Part shown: piece after piece, positions 6,670 to 19,090 of the stretch
How the letters are laid out: the number at the start of each line of letters is the position of its first letter
Numbering within the stretch: position 1 is the stretch's first letter
DNA from: an uncultured Bacilli bacterium
GTDB lineage: Bacteria; Bacillota_I; Bacilli_A; RF39; UBA660
DNA length: 33,846 bases
Direction: 5' to 3'
Assembly (NCBI GenBank): GCA_947624275.1
Contig: CANQJR010000006.1
Span: 1 to 33,846, forward strand
Position numbers and translations under genes: made by a program
Notes under the pieces: model-generated
What the model was told of the DNA's origin: nothing
Databases searched by the model: none
Seen by the model: the letters and a program-made list of their open reading frames with translations, nothing else

Positions 6670-8649
6670 ATGAATAAAAAAGATATGAAACGCGGTTTAA
6701 TGCCTTATTTATTTTTAATAGTATTCATATTTGTCGTCTATTTCATGTTCAGTTCTATGAATAATAGAGTTAACAAAATGACTTATGATAAATTCATTAC
6801 TGAATTGAATGCTGGCAATGTGACAAAACTTGAAATTACCCCAAAAGAGAGATCAGTAGTATATACTTTAAAGGGAAAATTGAAGAATTATAAAGAAAAT
6901 GAGACTTTCACTTTGAACGTGCCATTCTCTGATGAGGTCATAGCTAAAATCATTGCGACTGATGAGAATGGAAAGTTAGGATTTGAACTGGTAACACATT
7001 CTGATCCTGAATCTAGTACGTTGTTATTGATACTTGTCGATGTTTTACCATTCGTTCTATTGATTGGTGTTGCTTTGTGGTTCTTCTCAAAACAGGTTAG
7101 TACCAATGCTAAATCAATGGATTTTGGTCGCAGCAAAGCAAGATTGAGCAATGGTGAGAGTGGTATAACTTTCAAAGATGTTGCTGGGCTTGATGAAGAA
7201 AAAGAAGAAGTTAGTGAATTGATCGATTTCTTAAAGAATCCAAAAAAATTCCAACAATTAGGGGCACGTATTCCTAAAGGTGTCTTGTTGGTTGGACCTC
7301 CAGGTACTGGTAAAACTTTACTAGCTAAAGCAGTAGCCGGAGAGGCCAATGTTCCATTTTATTACATCAGTGGTTCTGACTTTGTAGAATTGTTCGTAGG
7401 TATAGGAGCAAGTCGTGTCAGAGATATGTTTAAACAGGCTAAACAAAATGCTCCATGTCTAATCTTTATTGATGAAATAGATGCAGTCGGACGTCAAAGA
7501 GGTACTGGTTTAGGTGGTGGACATGATGAACGTGAACAAACACTTAACCAATTGTTGACTGAGATGGATGGATTTGGTGCTAATGAAGGAATCATCATAA
7601 TCGCCGCTACTAACCGTGCTGACGTTTTGGATCCAGCGCTATTGCGTCCAGGACGTTTCGATCGTCAGGTAACCGTTAATTTGCCAGACATTAAAGCTCG
7701 TGAAGAAATTTTGCGCGTCCATGCTCGCAACAAAGTTTTAGCTGATGGCATAACGTTAAAGAATCTTGCTAAGAGAACTCCAGGATTCAGTGGTGCCGAT
7801 TTGGAAAACTTATTAAACGAAGCAGCATTGCTTGCCGTAAGACGTAATAAAGAGAGTATTACGATGGCCGAAATAGATGAGGCAACTGACAGAGTGTTGA
7901 TGGGACCTGCTAAGAAGAGTAAAAAGTATACGGAATCTGAAAGAAAAGTCGTTGCTTATCACGAAGCCGGACACGTCGTTCTAGGATTAAAACTTTCTGA
8001 TGCCAATGACGTACAAAAAGTTACGATTATCCCACGCAGTTATGCTGGTGGATATGCAATGATGGTTCCTAAAGAAGAACGTTATACTTCGACAAAACGT
8101 GAATTGTTAGAACAGATAACCGGTTTGTTAGGTGGACGTGTATCTGAAGAGTTGAACTTTGGAGAAATAACAACTGGTGCCCATAACGATTTTGAAAAAG
8201 CTACTAAGATTGCTCGTGCAATGGTTACAGAATATGGTATGAGTGATTTGGGACCTGTCCAATTAGAACAACAGGAAGGTGGCGTATTCTTAGGAAGAGA
8301 TTACAATAAGAGTCGTAATTTCTCTAATGAGATTGCCCATGAAATCGATTTGGAAATGCGTAAGATAATGGATGAATGTTATCAAAAAGCAAAACAGATA
8401 TTGAAAAAAGAAAAAGATTTAGTCAAATTGATCGCTGAAGCACTACTCGAATATGAAACGCTTACTAAAGAACAGATTGAGTATTTGGTCGAACATGGTC
8501 AAATGCCAAAGATTGAGTCATTGAGCGATTTCAATGTAGCGGAATTGCGATCTAGAGCTAAAGTTGCTGGTGTTAAGGGTTATGCCAAAATGACCAAAGA
8601 TGAACTGGTTGATGCTTTAGATAATCTTGATAAAAAAGATGATGAATAA
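6670..8649 (+). CDS. ftsH: ATP-dependent zinc metalloprotease FtsH
   Basis: Two N-terminal TM segments, [27 protein letters not shown] zinc site. Confidence 0.97.
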   Translation: MNKKDMKRGLMPYLFLIVFIFVVYFMFSSMNNRVNKMTYDKFITELNAGNVTKLEITPKERSVVYTLKGKLKNYKENETFTLNVPFSDEVIAKIIATDENGKLGFELVTHSDPESSTLLLILVDVLPFVLLIGVALWFFSKQVSTNAKSMDFGRSKARLSNGESGITFKDVAGLDEEKEEVSELIDFLKNPKKFQQLGARIPKGVLLVGPPGTGKTLLAKAVAGEANVPFYYISGSDFVELFVGIGASRVRDMFKQAKQNAPCLIFIDEIDAVGRQRGTGLGGGHDEREQTLNQLLTEMDGFGANEGIIIIAATNRADVLDPALLRPGRFDRQVTVNLPDIKAREEILRVHARNKVLADGITLKNLAKRTPGFSGADLENLLNEAALLAVRRNKESITMAEIDEATDRVLMGPAKKSKKYTESERKVVAYHEAGHVVLGLKLSDANDVQKVTIIPRSYAGGYAMMVPKEERYTSTKRELLEQITGLLGGRVSEELNFGEITTGAHNDFEKATKIARAMVTEYGMSDLGPVQLEQQEGGVFLGRDYNKSRNFSNEIAHEIDLEMRKIMDECYQKAKQILKKEKDLVKLIAEALLEYETLTKEQIEYLVEHGQMPKIESLSDFNVAELRSRAKVAGVKGYAKMTKDELVDALDNLDKKDDE

Positions 8650-8680
8650 TCATTTTTTTTAATGAATTATAGATTTTATT

Positions 8681-8709
8681 TTGACATATTTAAGTGGTTG
8701 TGTTAGTAT
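8681..8709 (+). promoter_or_regulatory. Promoter upstream of the 8737 ORF
   Basis: TTGACA (8681-8686), 17 nt spacer, TAGTAT (8704-8709). Confidence 0.65.
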
Positions 8710-8736
8710 ATCTAACTTTGAAAGCGAGGAATAGAT

Positions 8737-10077
8737 ATGAAGATAAAAAACTTAGTTGTTAAGAGATTTTTACCAGTCGCAGTAGCCCTTACGATGACTG
8801 GTTATGATACACTAGTTGTTCAAGCTAGTGAATTTGTTAGTAGACAAGAGCGAAATGAACAGACTGTCACTACTACTTTTGTCGATAACTTTTTTGATGA
8901 ACAAGTAATCGATGATTCTAATCAATTTAATGTGAAAACGGTTGTGGGAATTTTTAACCCTAAAACTGATACGATGAAGGAGTTGCTTCCCGTAGCTGTT
9001 AGTGAAATGCTCAAAACAGATGATCTACTCACTAGTGATAGTGACAAAATCGTTGATGGAGATTCAGGGTTGAGCGTTGAAAAAAGTGATGATACCGAGA
9101 CTATCCATATTAAGAATCAGAACAATAGTGATGGTTTAAACCGCGAGATCATCATCGAAAGTTCTAAAAAAAATGGTGATGTTTTCTATTTCAATATGGA
9201 TGATACCAAATATAAACGTCACTTTCATTTGAGTTATTTTCCTAGTGATGGAACAGAAAAAATCGTTATCGGTAAAGAAAACAGTAGCGATTTAGAGTTC
9301 ACTTCTTCTCTTTCTGATGGAAAAGTTGAGGATTTCATCAAAAATATAGTCAAGATCTATAATAGTGATGACAGTGAAGTGGAACTGTTGTCTGATGAGA
9401 TAATCATCGATTCTAAAAACAAAGATTTAATAAATAAAGCATATGGTGATACCTCAATTAGAGAAAGAGAAAAAAGAGTTGATGAGACATCAAAACTTTT
9501 TAAGAATTACATCGTCAATAAATATGGAAGTGATGAAATAGTTAGTGATGAAGTAAAGACATTATTAGATGAGGTCAATTATCACAATTCATATATGAAA
9601 GATATGGGGAAAGTTTGTCTAATGCACATGGTTGATGACGATTTTTTAAACGTCAATAAAATTTCTGATTCTTATTTTATATTTGGTTCAATTGATGAAG
9701 AAAATTATGTGTCTATGAACAGTTTAAGTGGTCAGAATTACAGTTATGATGAATTTGAAATTTCCAACAATAAATATCGTTTGCGATATGATGCCAGTTT
9801 CACTTGGGATGGTAAAAACGAATCTGTTTTAAAATTGGTGATCGATGATTTAGAGGTTGTTTATCAACCACAAATAAGTCATTTAGAAGTTAGTGGAATC
9901 GCTGATGATAAAATCATTTGTTCTGTTCCTAAAGACAAAAATGCTGACATTGCCAAAGTCTTAATTGACGATTATGAGAATGAGGCGACTAAGAGTAATT
10001 TGATGGAACAATTAAAGGAAAAAACTGGTGTTGATATCATATCTAAAAGCAAGATTAAAGTGCTCACTCTAGAGTAG
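8737..10077 (+). CDS. Secreted/exported hypothetical protein
   Basis: N-terminal signal-like MKIKNLVVKRFLPVAVALTMTGYDTLVVQASE. No recognised domain. Good SD (gcgagga) and upstream promoter. Confidence 0.7.
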   Translation: MKIKNLVVKRFLPVAVALTMTGYDTLVVQASEFVSRQERNEQTVTTTFVDNFFDEQVIDDSNQFNVKTVVGIFNPKTDTMKELLPVAVSEMLKTDDLLTSDSDKIVDGDSGLSVEKSDDTETIHIKNQNNSDGLNREIIIESSKKNGDVFYFNMDDTKYKRHFHLSYFPSDGTEKIVIGKENSSDLEFTSSLSDGKVEDFIKNIVKIYNSDDSEVELLSDEIIIDSKNKDLINKAYGDTSIREREKRVDETSKLFKNYIVNKYGSDEIVSDEVKTLLDEVNYHNSYMKDMGKVCLMHMVDDDFLNVNKISDSYFIFGSIDEENYVSMNSLSGQNYSYDEFEISNNKYRLRYDASFTWDGKNESVLKLVIDDLEVVYQPQISHLEVSGIADDKIICSVPKDKNADIAKVLIDDYENEATKSNLMEQLKEKTGVDIISKSKIKVLTLE

Positions 10078-10114
10078 TTTATCTTTTTTATTTCGTATGG
10101 TAAAATGTTGAAAG

Positions 10115-11107
10115 GTGATTGAAGTGAGTTTTAAAATTGGTGACATTACAATCAATAATAATATAGTTCTAGCGCCAATGGCTGGCATTTCTAATCCAGC
10201 ATATATGCGTCTTTGTGAAGAGATGGGAGTTGGTTATGCCATTACTGAACTGATGAGTTCAGAGGCCATCATCCGTGGCAACCAAAAGACTTTTGATATG
10301 TTGAATGGCATTGCTGACTTAAAAATACCTGTAGCTGTACAATTATTCGGTTCTAATCCCACTAATATGGCTAGGGCAGCTAAAATCATCACTGACAGAT
10401 ATGAAAACGTCTTCATAGATATAAACATGGGGTGTCCTGTTCCTAAAGTTGCCCTTCACTCCCACGCTGGTTCTTCCCTCATGAAAGACCCCGAAAGAGT
10501 GAGAGAAATTGTTAAGGCTGTCGTTGGAACGGTCGGTGTTCCCGTGACGGTCAAAATGCGAAGTGGCTGGGATAAGAACAACATAAATGCTGTTGAAATA
10601 GCTAAAATTTGTGAAGAAGAAGGCGCTAAGGCCATTTGTGTCCATGGTCGCACTAGAAGTCAAGGATATGCGGGTAGAGCTGATTGGACTATCATCAAAG
10701 CCGTCAAAGACAGTGTTGCGATTCCCGTCATTGGCAATGGCGATGTCGTCGATGGAGCAAGTGCCAAAAAGATGTTTGATGAGACAGGTGTCGATGCCGT
10801 TATGGTCGGAAGAGCCTGCTTGGGCAATCCTTGGATTTTTAAAGAGATATCGGCCTATTTAGAAAGAGGAGAGGTCTTGTCAAAACCATCACCTCAAGAA
10901 AAGATAGATATGTGTTTAAAACATATGGAGTACTTATCACATAATAAACCTGAAAAACTAGTATGCCTAGAAATGCGCAATCACATCGCCTGGTATTTAA
11001 AAGGCCTAAAAAATGCTAACGAAATTAAAAATAAAGTATATCTTACTTCTAATATTAATGATATAATTTTTATATTAAATGATTATAAAAAAAGTTTGGA
11101 GGAATAG
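10115..11107 (+). CDS. dusB: tRNA-dihydrouridine synthase (DusB-like)
   Basis: LAPMAGISNPAYMRLCEEMG, INMGCPVPKV, CVHGRTRSQGYAGRADW. Confidence 0.94.
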   Translation: MIEVSFKIGDITINNNIVLAPMAGISNPAYMRLCEEMGVGYAITELMSSEAIIRGNQKTFDMLNGIADLKIPVAVQLFGSNPTNMARAAKIITDRYENVFIDINMGCPVPKVALHSHAGSSLMKDPERVREIVKAVVGTVGVPVTVKMRSGWDKNNINAVEIAKICEEEGAKAICVHGRTRSQGYAGRADWTIIKAVKDSVAIPVIGNGDVVDGASAKKMFDETGVDAVMVGRACLGNPWIFKEISAYLERGEVLSKPSPQEKIDMCLKHMEYLSHNKPEKLVCLEMRNHIAWYLKGLKNANEIKNKVYLTSNINDIIFILNDYKKSLEE

Positions 11108-11109
11108 AT

Positions 11110-13324
<2,215 letters not shown>

Positions 13325-13434
13325 TAAATATTGTTATTATGGCCGTAGAAGTGCCTCTTTTCATAAAAAATTCATCAAAAAAATATGTACTTAAACTTTT
13401 ATATAATGTATAATTTAGATGGGAGGGTAAGAAA

Positions 13435-14829
13435 ATGAAGAAACATAATATTTTCAAAGTAGTATGTATTGCTATAGCGGTTACTATATTATTGACTTGG
13501 ATTTTACCAGTTACTTATTTTAGTGACGCTAAAGGATTAGTGGAAACAGCTAGAGAACAACTAGGATTATTTAATTTCTTTGGTTATTTAGCTGCTCTTG
13601 TATCTTACTTTGGATATATTCCAATGTATCTTTTAATTATTGGTGGTTTCTATGGCGTTTTGTACAAGACAGATGCCTATCGAAATTTACTTGATAGAAT
13701 AGTTAAAAAATACAAAGGTAATGAATGGATATTCTTGACACTTGTAATGATATTGTTCGCAGTTATCACTTCAGTATCGGGGCTATATTTAGGTTTATTA
13801 TTCCTATTGCCATTTGTTATCACAGTCATTCTATTGATGGGATATAGTAAAGTAACAGCACTATTGACTACTGTTGGTAGTATATGCGTCGGATTGATTG
13901 GTACGACTTATTCATTGAATGATCTACAATATGTACATGATTATCTATCATTGTCTGCATCAAGTGAAATCGTTGCTAAATTGGTCATATTAGTTGTAGG
14001 ATTAATTCTTTTAATCGTCAATACGTTGCTATATGCTAGAAAACACAGAATCAATGAACCACGTAAGGGATTCCTCTATCCAGAATCTAAAAATACCAAA
14101 GCAAAAGTTTGGCCAATTGTGGTAGTCTTTGATGTCACATTGGTAATTATGATTTTGGCATTCATATCTTGGACATCTGCATTCAATGTTGACTTTTTCA
14201 CTAAAGTATCAACAGCTATTCAAAACTATAAAATAGGTGGATTTGCGATTTTCTCCAAATTGTTGGGTAGAGTTGTCGAATTCGGTTCATGGCAAGTTAA
14301 TGATTTAGCAGGATTACTACTAATTTCTACTGGATTCGTAGCCTTGATGTGCAAAGTTAAATTCAATGATATGATCGATAGCTTTGTCAAAGGAGCTAAA
14401 AGAGCACTTCGACCTGCATTGGTAACTACACTTATCTATATGCTCGTTTTCATTACAGCATATCATCCAATTGTGTTGACAATGATCAAGCCACTTGCTG
14501 AATTGACTAAGACTATGAACATTGCTACAATGTCAGCAATCAGTTTCATAAGTCATCTATTTAATGTAGAAATGTATTATTCAGCATCTTGCACATTACC
14601 TTATATCGTCTCAGTATTTACTGATACTAAGGTATATGGTATCATCGGTGTAATTTGGCAAGCAATGTATGGTTTCGGAATGCTATTCGTTCCAAGTAGT
14701 GCTGTTTTAGTAGCTGCATTATCTTATTTAAATGTTTCATACTTTAAATGGTTAAAAGCAGTTTGGAAACTATTATTAGAACTATTAGTTGTCTTGCTAA
14801 TAATTTTCTTGATATTAGTCATGATATAG
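13435..14829 (+). CDS. Multi-TM transporter-like protein, possibly DcuC/YfcC superfamily
   Basis: About 10 or more hydrophobic segments. N-terminal 'ILLTWILPVTYF' is like YfcC. Family assignment is tentative. Confidence 0.55.
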   Translation: MKKHNIFKVVCIAIAVTILLTWILPVTYFSDAKGLVETAREQLGLFNFFGYLAALVSYFGYIPMYLLIIGGFYGVLYKTDAYRNLLDRIVKKYKGNEWIFLTLVMILFAVITSVSGLYLGLLFLLPFVITVILLMGYSKVTALLTTVGSICVGLIGTTYSLNDLQYVHDYLSLSASSEIVAKLVILVVGLILLIVNTLLYARKHRINEPRKGFLYPESKNTKAKVWPIVVVFDVTLVIMILAFISWTSAFNVDFFTKVSTAIQNYKIGGFAIFSKLLGRVVEFGSWQVNDLAGLLLISTGFVALMCKVKFNDMIDSFVKGAKRALRPALVTTLIYMLVFITAYHPIVLTMIKPLAELTKTMNIATMSAISFISHLFNVEMYYSASCTLPYIVSVFTDTKVYGIIGVIWQAMYGFGMLFVPSSAVLVAALSYLNVSYFKWLKAVWKLLLELLVVLLIIFLILVMI

Positions 14830-14857
14830 AACTTTAAGAGATTAAAGTTCTTTTTTT
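14829..14857 (+). terminator. Terminator after the transporter gene
   Basis: GAACTTTAA-gaga-TTAAAGTTC followed by TTTTTTT. Confidence 0.85.
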
Positions 14858-14917
14858 GTATATTTTTTAAAATTTTGCTTCATCATATTCATAGAATTAT
14901 TTGAAAGGGGTTATTTT

Positions 14918-17080
14918 ATGTTTTTTAAGTTTAGTGATGAGGCACAAAAATTGTTATTATTATCTCTAAAAGAAAAGAATAAGTTATCAGATGAGTATAT
15001 CGGTAGTGAACACGTTTTCTTGGCAGCATTATCGATGACTAATACTCGTATTTGTCAACTTTTGAATGAGAGTGACGTCACTTATGATAAATTCTTTTCT
15101 TTTTTTAATAAAAAAAAGAATAAAAAGGTTTCTAATTATTATGTTTTTACACCACTCATGAACGAAATATTTGACGATCTATCCACTTCTCACAATCATA
15201 AAAATGGTGAGATATTGATGGCAGATATCATCATTGAAATTTTGAGCCGAAGCAATTCTAAGACGGTCCTAATATTAAAAAAATTGGATATCGACATTCG
15301 CAAATTGTTAAAAACATTAAATGTATCCAATAAGAAGAAAAATATTAAAAAGGGTATTTTAAATGAATTGGGGATCAATTTGAATGAAAAATTTGTAAAT
15401 AGTCAAGAGATCGTCTTAGAGCGCAATGATGAATTGAACATGATTGTGGAAATTCTTTGTTGTAAAAACAAAAACAATCCTCTATTGATAGGTGATGCCG
15501 GTGTTGGCAAAACGGCCATTGTCGAAGAATTGGCAAGGAGAATCAATGATGGTGATGTTCCATATCAATTGAAAAACAAAAAGATTTATTCAGTGGCGAT
15601 GTCTTCATTAGTCGCTGGAACAAAATATCGTGGAGAATTTGAAGACAAAGTCAATAAATTAGTAGCTGAAGTCGAAAATGACGAAGACATCATTTTATTC
15701 ATCGATGAAATTCATACACTAGTGGGAGCTGGTGGGGCTGATGGGGCAATTGATGCCTCTAACATTTTAAAACCGTATTTAGCTAGAGGTAATTTAAAAA
15801 TTATCGGAGCGACGACTAAAGAAGAGTATAAAAAGTATTTTTCTAGCGATAAGGCTTTGAGCCGTCGCTTTCAAGTCGTCACTGTCGAAGAACCGAACGT
15901 TGAAAAGACTAAAAAGATTCTCATGGGCATCAAAAGTATTTATGAAGAATATCATAACGTCATCATTTCCGATGACATCATCGATAAAATTATTTATTAT
16001 GCCGATAAATATATCAAAAATCGCAAATTTCCTGATAAAGCGATTGATATATTGGATGAAGTCGCTGTCTTATCATCTATTTTTTATAATAGAGAATATC
16101 ATTCAATGATCAATTTAGACAAAGAGATCAAAAAAATAATTTCTTTAAAAAATAGATCTCTCATCGATGGCAATTACCGCGATGCCATAAAATATAGTCA
16201 CGATGAAAAACATCTTCAAAACAAAATGGGCAGATTTCAAAAAAATTTCATCAATGGTCATCGCCCAGTCAATGTCACTGAAGAAATCCTGTTAAAAGTC
16301 ATGGAGAGAAAGACAAACATATTATTTTATACTTATAATTGTCAATATGAAAAAATTGATAACCTATTAAAAAAATATAAAAATAATTCCATTTTTCCCG
16401 ATTCAATCATCGATAGAGTAATCGATTTTACCATTAATACCTATAGCAATTTGATCAATACGTGCATCTCTAATTCTCTTTTTATCAGATCTAATAAACA
16501 TGGACTAAATAATTATTTCATCGATGAATACGTCAAGATCTTTTTTGAGAGTAGTCAAATCATTAGAATTGATGTGAACAACTTCCGCAATATTGATGAT
16601 TTGATTCGTGATAATGACGTCATCAATAAAAATGATAACTTCATCGATAAAATTAAGAACAATCCCTTCTCCGTCGTCATCATTGACAATTTAAATGATG
16701 CAGATCACAGCATTAAAGATTTCTTCAATAAAATAGATCATTATGGATATTATATTGATCGTGATAATGAAAAGATAGACTTTTCTAATGTGTTGTTCAT
16801 CTATAATCTTTTGGTCAATAACAGTATTGGTTTTAATGATCGAAAACAAGAGAACAATAATAGATATTGTTTAGATATAGATATGGTCGATTCTAAAAAA
16901 TTGAAGAGAAAGATTAAAAGAATCGGTTCCGATAATAACTGTCATTTGACTGATAAGAGTACGTTGACCATTTTGGATAAAGTCATATCCGATTTGGACA
17001 ATTTAAATAGTCTTGAATTCTTCATAAGAAGAGAAATAAATCATTTTGATGTCAATAAAGGTAAAACTATCCAAGTATAG
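14918..17080 (+). CDS. ClpC-like AAA+ ATPase with degenerate second AAA module
   Basis: Clp N-domain (SDEAQKLLLLS...SEHVFLAAL). Intact D1 with GDAGVGKTA, LVAGTKYRGEFEDK, IILFIDEIHTLVGAGGADGAIDASNILKPYLARG. The D2-like region lacks Walker A. Confidence 0.88.
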   Translation: MFFKFSDEAQKLLLLSLKEKNKLSDEYIGSEHVFLAALSMTNTRICQLLNESDVTYDKFFSFFNKKKNKKVSNYYVFTPLMNEIFDDLSTSHNHKNGEILMADIIIEILSRSNSKTVLILKKLDIDIRKLLKTLNVSNKKKNIKKGILNELGINLNEKFVNSQEIVLERNDELNMIVEILCCKNKNNPLLIGDAGVGKTAIVEELARRINDGDVPYQLKNKKIYSVAMSSLVAGTKYRGEFEDKVNKLVAEVENDEDIILFIDEIHTLVGAGGADGAIDASNILKPYLARGNLKIIGATTKEEYKKYFSSDKALSRRFQVVTVEEPNVEKTKKILMGIKSIYEEYHNVIISDDIIDKIIYYADKYIKNRKFPDKAIDILDEVAVLSSIFYNREYHSMINLDKEIKKIISLKNRSLIDGNYRDAIKYSHDEKHLQNKMGRFQKNFINGHRPVNVTEEILLKVMERKTNILFYTYNCQYEKIDNLLKKYKNNSIFPDSIIDRVIDFTINTYSNLINTCISNSLFIRSNKHGLNNYFIDEYVKIFFESSQIIRIDVNNFRNIDDLIRDNDVINKNDNFIDKIKNNPFSVVIIDNLNDADHSIKDFFNKIDHYGYYIDRDNEKIDFSNVLFIYNLLVNNSIGFNDRKQENNNRYCLDIDMVDSKKLKRKIKRIGSDNNCHLTDKSTLTILDKVISDLDNLNSLEFFIRREINHFDVNKGKTIQV

Positions 17081-17092
17081 TTTTATTTTTTT
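17062..17092 (+). terminator. Terminator overlapping the end of the clpC-like gene
   Basis: TAAAACTAT-ccaagt-ATAGTTTTA followed by a T-run. Confidence 0.7.
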
Positions 17093-17135
17093 TAGATTAT
17101 AATGTTGATATGTTATAATGAATTTGGTGATAATG

Positions 17136-18231
17136 ATGGATAATAATGAAATGAATAGAGTTTTACACAGTTATTTAGATAAAGTTAATGATTTATGGAG
17201 GTCACTTTGACATCGATAAAAAAGATGGTGAATTAAAAGCTTTAGAGAGTGAATTAAATTCTTCGCATTTTTGGGATGATAAGAATCGTGCTGACGAGGT
17301 AATTGCTAGAATAAATGGATTAAAAGAAAAGATTGAGGGAATTAAAAAGATAAAAGAATCGATCACTGCGGATTTAGATATGTTGAATCTTTTAAAAGAA
17401 GATGATGATCCTGAAATTAGAGAGTTAATCATTAAAAATATCGATGAATACTCTAATAGTGTTGAGAAGATTGAAGTTGAGTTGTTGTTGGACGGAGAAT
17501 ATGACGATTGTGACTGCATCTTAGAAGTTCATTCCGGTGCTGGTGGTACTGAGGCCTGTGATTGGGCTAATATGTTGTTTCGCATGTATACGCGCTGGTG
17601 CGAACGTCACAATTATCGCGTAGAAGTGATCGATTCTTTAGCCGGTGAAGAGACGGGAATCAAAAGCGTGACGATGAGTATCAAAGGTACGAATGCTTAT
17701 GGTTATTTAAAAGGAGAAAAAGGCATTCATCGCTTAGTTAGACTTTCGCCATTTGATACCAATCACAAAAGGCATACCTCTTTTGCTTCGATTGATGTCA
17801 TACCTGAAATCAAAAAAGATTTGGACATCGTCATCGACGATAAGGATATTCGCGTCGATGTCTATCGTTCCAGTGGTCATGGTGGGCAAGGAGTCAACAC
17901 TACGGATAGTGCTGTTCGCATAACGCATCTTCCGACTAATATCGTCGTCACTTGTCAAAACGGACGTAGCCAAATTCAGAATAAAGAAGAGGCCATGATG
18001 GTTTTGAAGAGCAAGTTAAAACTTTTGGAAATAGAGAAACAAAATGATGAACTTCAAAAGTTTAGAGGTGAACAAAAGAATATCGAGTTCGGTTCGCAAA
18101 TAAGGAGTTACGTTCTTCACCCTTATTCCATGGTCAAAGATCATCGCACCAATGTTGAAAGCAGTAATGTCGACAAAATATTAGATGGTGACATTGATAT
18201 CTATATCAATGCCTATTTAAAGAGGCGATAG
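17136..18231 (+). CDS. prfB: Peptide chain release factor 2, with programmed +1 frameshift at 17205-17211
   Basis: The first ORF, 17136-17207, is MDNNEMNRVLHSYLDKVNDLWRSL followed by TGA. A +1 shift resumes at 17209 (DIDKKDGELKALE...). GGQ motif SGHGGQGVNTTDSAVR. The 17188 start in the ORF track is an artefact. Confidence 0.95.
17197..17211 (+). promoter_or_regulatory. RF2 programmed frameshift site (internal SD plus CTT TGA C)
   Basis: GGAGG TCA CTT TGA C has the canonical layout: SD-like GGAGG, 3 nt, CUU, UGA, C. Confidence 0.93.
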
Positions 18232-18232
18232 T

Positions 18233-19090
18233 ATGAAGAAGAGAAGTAGATCAATAATCAATTTGACATATCGCTATGGCGTATTGTGCCTTGGCCTTTT
18301 TCTCTATGCCATCGCTTTTAATATCTTCATGTTGCCCAATGATTTTGTCGTCGGTGGCGTTACCGGCATTTCGATAATTTTATATAAATTGTTCAATTTA
18401 GATACGTCATTAACCGTTCTTGTGCTTTCAGTTTTGTTGATAATAATCGGTTTCATCTTTTGTGACAAAGAGCGAATGTACAGTTCAGTAGCTTCCTCAT
18501 TCATTCTGCCTTTTTTCATCAAATTGACATCTAATATCAACAATTATATCAAAGTTGATACTTCTACTCTAGTATCGGCACTGTTCTGTTCACTTCTTCT
18601 AGGAGTTGCCCTAGGCATAGTATTTAAAGTCGGTTTTTCAACAGGTGGAACGGAAATAATCTATTGGATTTTAGATAAATTCATTAAAAAGAGTACTGGT
18701 CAATTGATGATTATTGTCGAAGGAGTCATCGTTTTGATGGGTGCTGTTTCATTCGGTTTTCAAAAGTTGATGTATTCATTAATAATTTTATATTTAATGA
18801 GTAACATAAGTGATAGGATTGTCATTGGTATTTCCGATTCTAAATTGATAAGAATAATTCCTCATGACTATGAGAAAATAAAGGAATATTTGACTAGTAT
18901 ACCCTTTATTAAATTCGTATCTCTATCTTTAGAAGAAGGGAAAAAAATCATCTATTGTATCGTTCCCACTAAAGATTATAAAAGTCTTTATGACAGCATC
19001 AGAACGATTGATGATCGAGCTTTTTTATCAGTGGCGAATACTTATGAGACTAGAGGAGGTTTAAAATATGAAAAAAAAGAAAATTTTTAA
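18233..19090 (+). CDS. YitT family membrane protein (DUF161 plus DUF2179), copy 1
   Basis: NIFMLPNDFVVGGVTGISIILYK, GFSTGGTEII, C-terminal DUF2179-like. Confidence 0.9.
   Translation: MKKRSRSIINLTYRYGVLCLGLFLYAIAFNIFMLPNDFVVGGVTGISIILYKLFNLDTSLTVLVLSVLLIIIGFIFCDKERMYSSVASSFILPFFIKLTSNINNYIKVDTSTLVSALFCSLLLGVALGIVFKVGFSTGGTEIIYWILDKFIKKSTGQLMIIVEGVIVLMGAVSFGFQKLMYSLIILYLMSNISDRIVIGISDSKLIRIIPHDYEKIKEYLTSIPFIKFVSLSLEEGKKIIYCIVPTKDYKSLYDSIRTIDDRAFLSVANTYETRGGLKYEKKENF

Noticed and set aside
6888-7349. 153-aa minus-strand ORF within ftsH, and similar antisense ORFs inside lysS, dusB, uvrB and prfB
   Set aside because: Antisense shadows of strongly conserved genes, with Ser/Leu-rich composition typical of reverse-complement translation.
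14918-17080. Pseudogene call for the clpC-like gene
   Set aside because: The ORF is uninterrupted over 720 aa with SD and terminator. The D2 region keeps recognisable fold-level similarity, so specialisation is as likely as decay.
17188-18231. prfB start at 17188 as given by the ORF track
   Set aside because: This is an out-of-frame ATG created by the +1 frameshift. The real N-terminus begins upstream at 17136.
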